Positions 17,161-23,570 of a stretch of DNA of 41,619 nucleotides are shown here, in pieces. Source of the stretch: JBBQNJ01 sp038329845 (GTDB lineage Bacteria > Planctomycetota > Phycisphaerae > Tepidisphaerales > Tepidisphaeraceae). Below the pieces are notes generated by a model that was given only the letters and a program-made list of their open reading frames with translations, was not told the origin of the DNA and did no database searches. Each line of letters begins with the position of its first letter. Position 1 is the first letter of the stretch. The stretch spans positions 1 to 41,619 of the forward strand of contig JBBQNJ010000041.1 in NCBI GenBank assembly GCA_038329845.1, given 5' to 3'. The translations under genes were made by a program, and so were the position numbers.

Positions 17161-17319
17161 GGGCATCTGGGGCGCGCGTGATAGCCATCCCCGATCTGGC
17201 GGGAGATGATCGGCTCGAAGCCGTAGGGCATCTCGGGTGCGCGTGATAGCCATCCCGCTCCCCGCAGCGGCTCAGGCCCGCGGGACTTCGGGCATCTTGG
17301 GCGCGCCGTGGCAGCCACC
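17161..17319. repeat. Three direct repeats spaced about 65 bp
   Basis: Copy A (17161-17191) and copy B (17226-17256) match at 29 of 31 positions: GGGCATCT, a variable base, GGG, then GCGCGTGATAGCCATCCC. Copy C (17290-17319) starts GGGCATCTTGGGCGCGC and then diverges with a one-base insertion. Start-to-start distances are 65 and 64 bp. The array fills the mtnA-dnaK convergent gap. No open frame of normal character is seen. Confidence 0.75.
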
Positions 17320-17327
17320 AATGCCAA

Positions 17328-17359
17328 GCGGGCCGAGTCCATTGCTGGAACCGGCCCGC
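17328..17359. other. 8-bp stem hairpin near dnaK 3' end
   Basis: GCGGGCCG (17328-17335) pairs with CGGCCCGC (17352-17359), loop 16 nt. A second small stem, TGATCC/GGATCA (17375-17380 and 17389-17394), lies 3 bp beyond the dnaK stop. Neither is followed by a T tract. They may help define the 3' end of the dnaK mRNA. Confidence 0.35.
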
Positions 17360-17396
17360 CAGGTTCGATCGCCGTGATCCCACATCGTGGATCAGA

Positions 17397-19328
17397 TCAT
17401 TTGTTATCCTTTACCTCGTACTCGGCATCGATCACGTCATCGTCCTTTTTCTCCGTGCCGGCGGCGGCAGGGTCGGAGGCGGCTTCGGGGCCGGCCTGGC
17501 CACCACCCGGAGCACCGGCACCGGCGGAGGCCTGGGCGTTGATCGCTTCGCCCATCTTCATTGCCGCCTGCTGGAGGTTCTCCATCGTCTTCTTGATCCG
17601 CTCGGCGTCTTCGCTCTTGAGCGCATCCTTGAGATTGTTCAAGGCGCTTTCGATCTGCCCGCGAACGTCGCCGCCAACCTTTTCGCCGTGTTCCTTAAGT
17701 TGACGCTCGGTCTGATAAACCATCGAGTCGCCCTGGTTCTTCAGGTCGATCACCTCTCGCCGCTTTTTGTCCTCGGCGGCGTTGGTTTCGGCCTCGCGCT
17801 TCATCTTCTCGATCTCGTCCTTGCTCAAGCCGCCGGCGTTCTGCACGGTGATCTTGTTTTCCTTGCCGGTACCCAGGTCCTTGGCGTGAACCGTGAGAAT
17901 GCCGTTGACATCCACGTTGAACGTCACCTCGATTTGCGGCATTCCCCGCGGGGCCGGGGGAATGTCGGTCAGGTCGAACCGCCCGAGCAGGCGGTTGTCC
18001 TTGGCGAATTCCCGCTCGCCTTGCAGCACGTTGATCGTCACCGACGTCTGGCTGTCGGCGGCGGTGGAGAAAACTTCTTTCTTCTCGGCGGGAATCGTTG
18101 TATTTCGCGGAATCAGCGGTGTCATCACTCCACCGAGCGTCTCGACGCCCAGGCTCAGCGGCGTGGCATCCAGAACCAGGATGTCCTTCATCTGCCCGGT
18201 GGCGATGCTGGCCTGGATCGCGGCACCGACGGCCACCACTTCGTCAGGATTGACCGAACGATTCGGCTCTTTGCCCTTGAATAGCTCCTTGACCAGCCGC
18301 TGCACCATCGGCACGCGGGTCGATCCGCCGACCAGCACCACTTCGTCGATCTGCTCGGGCGTGACCGCAGCGTCCTTCAGGCAGTCCAGCACCGGCTTAC
18401 GGCATTTCTCGACCAGCGGGCCAATCAACTGCTCGAACTTCGAGCGCGTCAGGTTCATCTGAAGATGCTTGGGGCCTTCCTGCGTCGCGGTGATGAACGG
18501 CAGATTGATGGTCGTCTCCATCGCGCCCGACAGTTCGATCTTGGCCTTCTCGGCGGCTTCTTTCAGCCGCTGAAGCGCCATCGGATCCTTGCGCAGATCC
18601 ACCCCTTCCTGCTTCTTAAACTCGTCGGCCAAGTAGTGAATCAGTTCTTCGTCAAAATCGTCGCCGCCGAGATGGGTGTTGCCATTGATCGCAAGCACCT
18701 CGAAAACGCCGTCGCCGACGTCCAGGCAGGAGATGTCGAATGTCCCGCCGCCCAAGTCGAACACCGCGATCTTCTCGTTCTTCTTCTTGTCCAGGCCATA
18801 TGCCAGCGCCGCGGCCGTCGGCTCGGGCAAAACGCGCAGCACCTTCAGACCGGCAATCTCGCCGGCGTCCTTGGTGGCCTTGCGCTGGGCATCGTTAAAG
18901 TACGCCGGGACGGTGATCACCGCTTCGGTTACCGGCTCGCCAAAATAGGCTTCGGCGGTCTTTTTCAGATCTCCCAGCACCATCGCCGACACCTGCTCGG
19001 GGGTGTAATCCTTGCCGCGCACCTTGACCCGAACGTATTCATCCGGGTTGCCGATCACTTCGTAGGGAACCATCTTCTCTTCCTGCGCCACCTCATTGTG
19101 GCGGCGCCCCATGAAGCGCTTGATCGAGAAGACGGTATTTTTCGGGTTGGTCACCTGCTGATGCTTGGCCGTCTGTCCGACGAGAATTTCTCCCTTGTCG
19201 GTGAACCCGACGGTCGAGGGCGTCAGGCGGCTGCCTTGAGAGTTGATCAGCACCTTGGGCTGGTCGCCCTCCATGATCGCCACCACGCTGTTCGTTGTTC
19301 CTAAGTCGATCCCAATAATTTTTGCCAT
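17397..19328 (-). CDS. dnaK: Chaperone protein DnaK (Hsp70)
   Basis: 643 aa. It is an ATP-dependent cytosolic chaperone for protein folding and stress. The N-terminal nucleotide-binding domain opens with MAKIIGIDLGTTNSVVAIM, with YFNDAQRKATKDAGEIAGL, VFDLGGGTFDISCLDVGDG and LVGGSTRVPMVQ further on. The substrate-binding domain contains LDATPLSLGVETLGG and DVNGILTVHAKD. The lid and disordered tail are Gly/Ala-rich and end in DDDVIDAEYEVKDNK. The ATG at 19328 has AGGAG upstream; an open frame reaching 19451 is not supported. No grpE, dnaJ or hrcA is next to it, and I saw no CIRCE inverted repeat upstream, so HrcA control at this copy is not indicated. Confidence 0.98.
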   Translation of the reverse strand: MAKIIGIDLGTTNSVVAIMEGDQPKVLINSQGSRLTPSTVGFTDKGEILVGQTAKHQQVTNPKNTVFSIKRFMGRRHNEVAQEEKMVPYEVIGNPDEYVRVKVRGKDYTPEQVSAMVLGDLKKTAEAYFGEPVTEAVITVPAYFNDAQRKATKDAGEIAGLKVLRVLPEPTAAALAYGLDKKKNEKIAVFDLGGGTFDISCLDVGDGVFEVLAINGNTHLGGDDFDEELIHYLADEFKKQEGVDLRKDPMALQRLKEAAEKAKIELSGAMETTINLPFITATQEGPKHLQMNLTRSKFEQLIGPLVEKCRKPVLDCLKDAAVTPEQIDEVVLVGGSTRVPMVQRLVKELFKGKEPNRSVNPDEVVAVGAAIQASIATGQMKDILVLDATPLSLGVETLGGVMTPLIPRNTTIPAEKKEVFSTAADSQTSVTINVLQGEREFAKDNRLLGRFDLTDIPPAPRGMPQIEVTFNVDVNGILTVHAKDLGTGKENKITVQNAGGLSKDEIEKMKREAETNAAEDKKRREVIDLKNQGDSMVYQTERQLKEHGEKVGGDVRGQIESALNNLKDALKSEDAERIKKTMENLQQAAMKMGEAINAQASAGAGAPGGGQAGPEAASDPAAAGTEKKDDDVIDAEYEVKDNK

Positions 19329-19422
19329 GGTGTTGCTCCTGCTTTGTGGCGGCGTAAAGAAGGCGCGATTGCCCGTTCCGGCAGGAAACCCCGCCGATCC
19401 GCTGCGCGTGACGCCGCCTGGG

Positions 19423-19450
19423 ATTTTACCTGGTTGCAAAGCTAATGCCA
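19423..19450 (-). promoter_or_regulatory. Weak candidate promoter for dnaK
   Basis: Read on the minus strand, TGGCAT and TAAAAT are 16 bp apart, about 95 nt upstream of the dnaK ATG. The -10 is reasonable and the -35 is poor. No heat-shock sigma-32 consensus or CIRCE element is visible nearby. Confidence 0.25.
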
Positions 19451-19466
19451 CGGCTCGACCCTGATG

Positions 19467-19496
19467 TGACCGTCCTAAGCTGTTTTCCAGTATAGT
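19467..19496 (+). promoter_or_regulatory. Candidate promoter facing the gene-free stretch
   Basis: GTGACC (19467-19472) and TATAGT (19491-19496), spacer 18 bp, would start transcription rightward at about 19503. No protein gene follows, only structured sequence. The match is moderate. Confidence 0.3.
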
Positions 19497-19899
19497 GTTG
19501 CAGATCGACAGCCCGCGGGCGGGAGACGGTCCCCCATGCCATTTCGACAGTCTCCGCGAGGGTTCTGCCAGTATGGCAAGGCGCGGAGAGGCCTTCGATC
19601 GCGCTGACTTTGCCGCGTAGCGGCTCTAGAAACTGTGACGCCACGACTTGACCCGATCGTGGCTCATTAGATCGAATGCAGTGAGGCAACCGGGCTCGGC
19701 GAAAAAGACGATTCGCAGGTGCAAGCCAGCGCGACATTCAAACAGGTCTTTCCTCAATCGCCGAATACCTAATCCCGAATGGAGGTGTGGCGCGCTGAAG
19801 CGATCCTGAAGGGAGATGGGCGATTCCCTGACCCGTTTCTGCTGAGATAGGGGAAGCGCGGAAAGACTCCGGCGAAAGCGGGATAGAGGTCAAGCCGGA
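19497..19899. other. Gene-free stretch with strong local structure
   Basis: About 400 bp without a convincing gene on either strand; the open frames here show no family resemblance. The clearest element is a two-tier hairpin. TCTCCGCG (19551-19558) pairs with CGCGGAGA (19582-19589), and inside it TGCCA (19566-19570) pairs with TGGCA (19574-19578) around GTA. I do not recognise tmRNA, RNase P RNA, 6S RNA or a known riboswitch. A non-coding RNA or a decayed gene are both possible. Confidence 0.45.
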
Positions 19900-20157
19900 T
19901 CACCTGCCCTCAAACGGCACAATCTTACCGCTCTTGCGAGCCGATTCGATTTCCGCTTTGACCGCATGAAAAGCCCGCTCCGCCTGTTCTTCACTGACCG
20001 CGTATTCACGCAGCGCATAATCATCGGAAGAGACGGTGACGGGACGCAATGCAACCACTTTTCCATCGACGAAGAAGCCCACATCTTCGCCGCGCAAGGC
20101 CCGCTTGAGCAACGCGCTCAGATTCCGGCGACCCTCGGTGATGGATAGCGTCTTCAT
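19900..20157 (-). CDS. Phd/YefM-type antitoxin-like protein (no toxin adjacent)
   Basis: 85 aa. MKTLSITEGRRNLSALLKRA followed by a G-E-D loop and a VDGKVVALRPV strand is the N-terminal DNA-binding fold of the Phd/YefM family, which represses its own operon and neutralises a toxin. The C-terminal half (DDYALREYAVSEEQAERAFH, ending in KSGKIVPFEGR) would be the toxin-binding tail. No RelE, PIN or Doc-type gene follows within 19465-19899 or precedes it, so it appears orphaned or acts with a distant partner. A TATAAT sits only 6 bp upstream of the ATG, so the mRNA is probably leaderless. An ORF from an internal out-of-frame start is a shadow. Confidence 0.85.
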   Translation of the reverse strand: MKTLSITEGRRNLSALLKRALRGEDVGFFVDGKVVALRPVTVSSDDYALREYAVSEEQAERAFHAVKAEIESARKSGKIVPFEGR

Positions 20158-20163
20158 GTCGCG

Positions 20164-20190
20164 ATTATAGGGACGGGATTCCGGGTCAAC
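20164..20190 (-). promoter_or_regulatory. Promoter for leaderless antitoxin mRNA
   Basis: On the minus strand a perfect TATAAT (20169-20164) ends 6 nt before the ATG at 20157. Upstream, GTTGAC/TTGACC at 20190-20184 provides a -35 core, but with only 14-15 bp spacing. The expected start point falls at or next to the ATG, so no Shine-Dalgarno site could be present. Confidence 0.6.
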
Positions 20191-20216
20191 AAAGGGGGCA
20201 CGACAAAGGGGGAACG
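20189..20216. repeat. 14-bp tandem repeat at antitoxin promoter
   Basis: Two adjacent copies, ACAAAGGGGGCACG (20189-20202) and ACAAAGGGGGAACG (20203-20216), differ at one base. They abut the -35 region of the antitoxin promoter. Position and spacing (14 bp) would suit an operator, but this is inferred. Confidence 0.6.
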
Positions 20217-20330
20217 ACGGCGAACATTCCCCTCAAGTTTTTTTCGTCAGCCGGTCGATTTTAAGCATTGTGCCCCGGACGAGGCGCGGATAAAGTCACG
20301 CCCGTTCGATACGATTCTCTCTCCCTCCGA

Positions 20331-20373
20331 CAGCGGCCCGGGATGCCCTCCCCCTGGCCGCTGTTCTTTTTTT
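20331..20373 (+). terminator. Intrinsic terminator, T tract on plus strand
   Basis: CAGCGGCC (20331-20338) and GGCCGCTG (20356-20363) form a perfect 8-bp stem with a 17-nt loop, followed on the plus strand by TT C and seven T (20367-20373). The T run touches the stop codon of the minus-strand PEP-CTERM gene. For that gene the hairpin lies just past the stop but lacks a T tract, so the orientation favours stopping rightward antisense transcription; a bidirectional role is possible. Confidence 0.6.
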
Positions 20374-21950
20374 CATCTCACTCGCCGACGAAGCAGCAGC
20401 GCCGGCGCCGCGACGGCGGTGAAGACGGCCCACGCCCCCGGCTCGGGGATCGTCGTCATCAGAATCGCCGACCGATACGAGTCGTCGGAGGGGTCGTAAT
20501 ATCCCACCCCGATCGCCAGTTGGTTTAAGTTGTTCAGGCCGTCCTTGAGAACATCGGGGTCGAAAATCAGATCGCTCTGGGAAATCGAGAATATCTCCCG
20601 CGCCGGCCCGCCGGCGATTTCGACGAACTGCCCGATGTGCAGCACCACCTGCCGGGTCCCCGAGGTGGGATTCCAGGCCACCAATGCGTCGGTGGGGCCG
20701 GCGAGATCGCCGCCGGTGATAGAGGCGTCGAAGACGATCCAACCGTTGTCGTTCACCATCGGAGCGGTGGGGACGCCCAGGCTCGTCACCAGATTCGCCA
20801 GGGTGTAGCCATCGCTGAGCGCCTCACCAACCGCGATTTCGGCATGGGAAGTCGGAGAATTGGGGTCGATCGCCACGATTCGCCCCGCCAGGGCGCTGGA
20901 CACTTCCTCGGGGATGTAGGCGGCCCCATAGCCTTGCTGGGTCAGAACCCCCGTGCCGTCGATGCCGAATGTAGCGCGGTCGTAGGCGCTGCCTAGAACC
21001 TGCGCCGCCCCGGACGTCGGTTTGTACAGTACCGCCAGGTCTGACGACGATGCCGTCGAAGTGACCGCCGCGCGATACAAGGTTCCACCCGCCGAGGCAC
21101 CCAGGAGCATCTCCGGGGAGTAGGTCGCGCCGTCGATCAGGGTGGATTCGGCGACGCGCTCGGTGATCGCCCCGCTGGTGGATCCCGGCGACGCCACATC
21201 CATGATTCGACGCCCGCTGGTTCCATCAGCCAGAAAAACGCCGTTGCCGGCGGCGGTGATCACTCGCTTGATCGGCTGGGAAAATGTTTCGCCCATTCCC
21301 GTCAGGCCGCTGGTCGTTTCGTTCACGTACATCGATGCCGGGGTGCCGGTGGCCAGGACGATCTGACTTTCGGCGGCGGCGAATCCACCGGTCAACGCCT
21401 GCCCAGCGGGATTGACATTGACCACGACCCCAAAGGCCGGCCCGAATGAAACCGGCGGCGTGTTGAAGCTGAAGGTCGGCCCCGCGCCGCCCAGCGAATC
21501 GCCCTCGAAGATCGAGCGATGTTGGGTCGAGCCGGTGGTGTCGTATTGAAAGACGCCGAATTGGTTGCTCGGCGATCGCGCCGCGAAAGTTAGCCGCTGT
21601 CCGCCCGACCCGTCGGAACTGACGGCGAGGTTGGTGAAGTCCCCGTAGGTTCCCCCGCCGCCCCATAGAGAATCGCCTCCTCGAACGATCAACTGGGCGT
21701 TGGCGTTCCCCGCCGTGACATTGCGCGACAGGGCGTTGAACCCGCTTACGCTATCGTCGAACTGCACTCTGGCCGACACCGCGCCATCTTCGCCGAGAAC
21801 GACCTGGCGCACCGACACCAGCGTGGCACCGGCCGCGGGCGTGGCGCTGTCGCCGTCGAGAATAGTCTGAAAACTCAATTCCGCGGCGGCCGAAGGCGAG
21901 ACGATGCCGGCGAGCAGCGAACCGATGACGCAAAGTGATTGATGGCGCAT
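20373..21950 (-). CDS. PEP-CTERM-anchored exported protein
   Basis: 525 aa. An N-terminal signal peptide (MRHQSLCVIGSLLAG followed by IVSPSAAA) and a C-terminal sorting signal are both present: IPEPGAWAVFTAVAAPALLL followed by RRRVR, which is the PEP motif, a hydrophobic helix and a basic tail. Exosortase would process this and place the protein at the surface or in exopolysaccharide. The mature part is long, Gly/Ser/Thr-rich, and shows recurring beta segments of a beta-propeller type (for example STQHRSIFEGDSLGG, AILMTTIP), matching choice-of-anchor-like PEP-CTERM proteins of unknown function. The ATG at 21950 has GGAGG 8 nt upstream. No exosortase or PEP-CTERM regulator is in the window. 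Confidence 0.85.
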   Translation of the reverse strand: MRHQSLCVIGSLLAGIVSPSAAAELSFQTILDGDSATPAAGATLVSVRQVVLGEDGAVSARVQFDDSVSGFNALSRNVTAGNANAQLIVRGGDSLWGGGGTYGDFTNLAVSSDGSGGQRLTFAARSPSNQFGVFQYDTTGSTQHRSIFEGDSLGGAGPTFSFNTPPVSFGPAFGVVVNVNPAGQALTGGFAAAESQIVLATGTPASMYVNETTSGLTGMGETFSQPIKRVITAAGNGVFLADGTSGRRIMDVASPGSTSGAITERVAESTLIDGATYSPEMLLGASAGGTLYRAAVTSTASSSDLAVLYKPTSGAAQVLGSAYDRATFGIDGTGVLTQQGYGAAYIPEEVSSALAGRIVAIDPNSPTSHAEIAVGEALSDGYTLANLVTSLGVPTAPMVNDNGWIVFDASITGGDLAGPTDALVAWNPTSGTRQVVLHIGQFVEIAGGPAREIFSISQSDLIFDPDVLKDGLNNLNQLAIGVGYYDPSDDSYRSAILMTTIPEPGAWAVFTAVAAPALLLRRRVR

Positions 21951-22015
21951 GAAGCGCACCTCCGAGAAGCGGGAGTGAAAGGGGACAATCGCCGGAATCC
22001 ATTCCAGCGCGGGTA

Positions 22016-22044
22016 AAAATACCGCTTCGTCACCATGAAAGCAA
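22016..22044 (-). promoter_or_regulatory. Candidate promoter for the PEP-CTERM gene
   Basis: On the minus strand TTGCTT (22044-22039) and TATTTT (22021-22016) are 17 bp apart, about 65 nt before the ATG at 21950. This is a moderate match to a housekeeping promoter. Confidence 0.35.
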
Positions 22045-22163
22045 CACGGTCGAGAATCACAATCGCCCGATAACCACCGGGGGCGCAGTGATAAAAGCAC
22101 CTCGGGGGTATCGTTCGGCGAGCGGCTATCGTCGCGTGGGGTTCAAGCGGGTAAGGTAAGGAC

Positions 22164-22922
22164 ATGACTAGTACATCGCTCGGCGTCACTGATCGCGCTT
22201 CGTGGCTTAAGGGTCCGCAGGCCGCCTGCTCGGCACCGCCGCGGGCGACGGGGCGACCCTGGCGCCTGGTGCTTCTGGGCGCGCCCGGCGTGGGCAAGGG
22301 AACCCAGGCCGAACTGCTCTGGGATCGGCTGGGTGCATGCCATCTTTCCACCGGCGACGTGTTCCGCGCCGCCAAGGAATTGCCCCCGACGGAACTCAGC
22401 CCGGCGATGACCGAGGCGCTGGGCCACATGAAACGCGGCGAATTGGTTCCCGACGCCACCGTGCTGCAAATGGTGCGGGAGCGCTCCGGATGCATGCGCT
22501 GCGGCGGAGGCTTTCTGCTTGATGGCTTTCCCCGCACTGTGGCGCAAGCCGAAGCGCTGGAGAAGTTGCTTGAGGAAGTCGGGCGCAAGCTAGACGCCGT
22601 ATTGAGCTATGAATTGCCGATCGACGAGATCGTCTCGCGGTTGAGCGGTCGGCGAACCTGCTCGAAATGCAAGGCGGTGTTCCACGTCACCGGCCGTCCG
22701 CCCAAAGTCGAGGGAATGTGCGATCAGTGCGGCGGAACGCTCATCCAGCGAGAAGACGATAGGCCCGAAGCGATTCGTGTGCGCATGGAGGCGTACGAAC
22801 ACAGCACCGCGCCCCTGGCCGATTTCTACAAGTCGCGCGGATTGCTCGTGACGGTGCCCGCCAGCGGCACGCCCCAGGATATCTGCGACCGCGCCGTCGC
22901 GGCGCTTCAATCGCGGGCGTAG
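22164..22922 (+). CDS. adk: Adenylate kinase with Cys4 (zinc-type) LID
   Basis: 252 aa. It interconverts ATP + AMP and 2 ADP. The P-loop GAPGVGKGTQ is at residues 39-48, STGDVFRAA begins the AMP site and DGFPRT is at 120-125. The LID carries Cys166, Cys169, Cys186 and Cys189 (CSKC and CDQC), the zinc-binding type. Two features differ from usual: about 32 extra residues precede the P-loop strand, and a second CxxC (Cys110, Cys113, in SGCMRCGGGF) sits in the core before FLLDGF. The ATG at 22164 has AAGG upstream; a start nearer the P-loop is not obvious, since no ATG lies between. It converges with and overlaps the SGNH gene by 16 bp. Confidence 0.92.
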   Translation: MTSTSLGVTDRASWLKGPQAACSAPPRATGRPWRLVLLGAPGVGKGTQAELLWDRLGACHLSTGDVFRAAKELPPTELSPAMTEALGHMKRGELVPDATVLQMVRERSGCMRCGGGFLLDGFPRTVAQAEALEKLLEEVGRKLDAVLSYELPIDEIVSRLSGRRTCSKCKAVFHVTGRPPKVEGMCDQCGGTLIQREDDRPEAIRVRMEAYEHSTAPLADFYKSRGLLVTVPASGTPQDICDRAVAALQSRA

Positions 22923-23560
22923 TCCGGCACGACCCGGCTCAACCATCGTCGCGCAATCAGCAGATGTCCGGCGGCGGAAGGATGGACTCCGTCCAAGGCC
23001 CAGTGGCTGGCAGGGGCGGTTCGCATCGCTTGGTCGAATGCATCCTGCAGGGGGACGAAAACCGCGCGGAATTCGTCGGCGACCTGCTTGACGATCGGCT
23101 GAAACGCCCTCAGGTTTTTCATGTAGTCCTCGCCAATCGCTCCTTGTGGCGGCGGTACCGGCAGTCCGAAAGGCTCCATGAGGATCAACTGCGCCTCGGG
23201 CAGCGCCGTCCGCGTTCGCTCGAGCAGATCGACGCAGATTGACTTGAAAACATCGGGTTTGCTGGCGTGCGGGCAGTGAGGGTTAGCGTCGTTGATCCCC
23301 ATGAGAACGCTGATCACCGCGGGTCGATGTTCCAGGCAATCGCGCTCCCATCGCTTTGCCAGATCGGCGATGTTCTGGCCGCATTCGCCGCGATTGATCC
23401 AGTTCAGCCGCAACTGCGGCCGATCGGCATTGAGCCGGGCGGCAATCATCTTCACAAAACCGCACCCGAGGTAATAGCAGTCATGCATCTCCTCGGGACG
23501 GCGATGGGCGTGGGTGATCGAATCGCCGATGCAGACAATCGTGTCGCTGGGTTGAAACAT
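22907..23560 (-). CDS. SGNH/GDSL-family hydrolase
   Basis: 217 aa. Block I is IVCIGDSITH with nucleophile Ser14, block II NRGECGQNI (Gly), block III MGIND with Asn90, and block V DGVHPSAAGH with Asp190 and His193. All four SGNH positions are therefore present. The family acts as esterase, lipase or acetyl-xylan/rhamnogalacturonan deacetylase. The chemistry here cannot be narrowed. There is no signal peptide from the chosen ATG at 23560, so a cytosolic location is likely unless the longer frame to 23683 is used. It lies 10 bp downstream of the heparinase-like lyase, so the pair could deacetylate and depolymerise one polysaccharide; that is inference. Confidence 0.88.
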   Translation of the reverse strand: MFQPSDTIVCIGDSITHAHRRPEEMHDCYYLGCGFVKMIAARLNADRPQLRLNWINRGECGQNIADLAKRWERDCLEHRPAVISVLMGINDANPHCPHASKPDVFKSICVDLLERTRTALPEAQLILMEPFGLPVPPPQGAIGEDYMKNLRAFQPIVKQVADEFRAVFVPLQDAFDQAMRTAPASHWALDGVHPSAAGHLLIARRWLSRVVPDYARD

Positions 23561-23570
23561 ACTTGTTCTC

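Noticed and set aside
17161..17319. CRISPR-like array
   Set aside because: Only three units, one strongly degraded, with 33-35-bp gaps that are not unique spacers of constant type, and no cas genes are nearby.
19329..19470. CIRCE element or heat-shock sigma site upstream of dnaK
   Set aside because: No TTAGCACTC/GAGTGCTAA inverted repeat and no sigma-32-type -35/-10 pair could be found.
19426..19737. 103-codon minus-strand frame between dnaK and the antitoxin
   Set aside because: No domain, no ribosome-binding site, and it spans the nested hairpin and candidate promoter; treated as non-coding.
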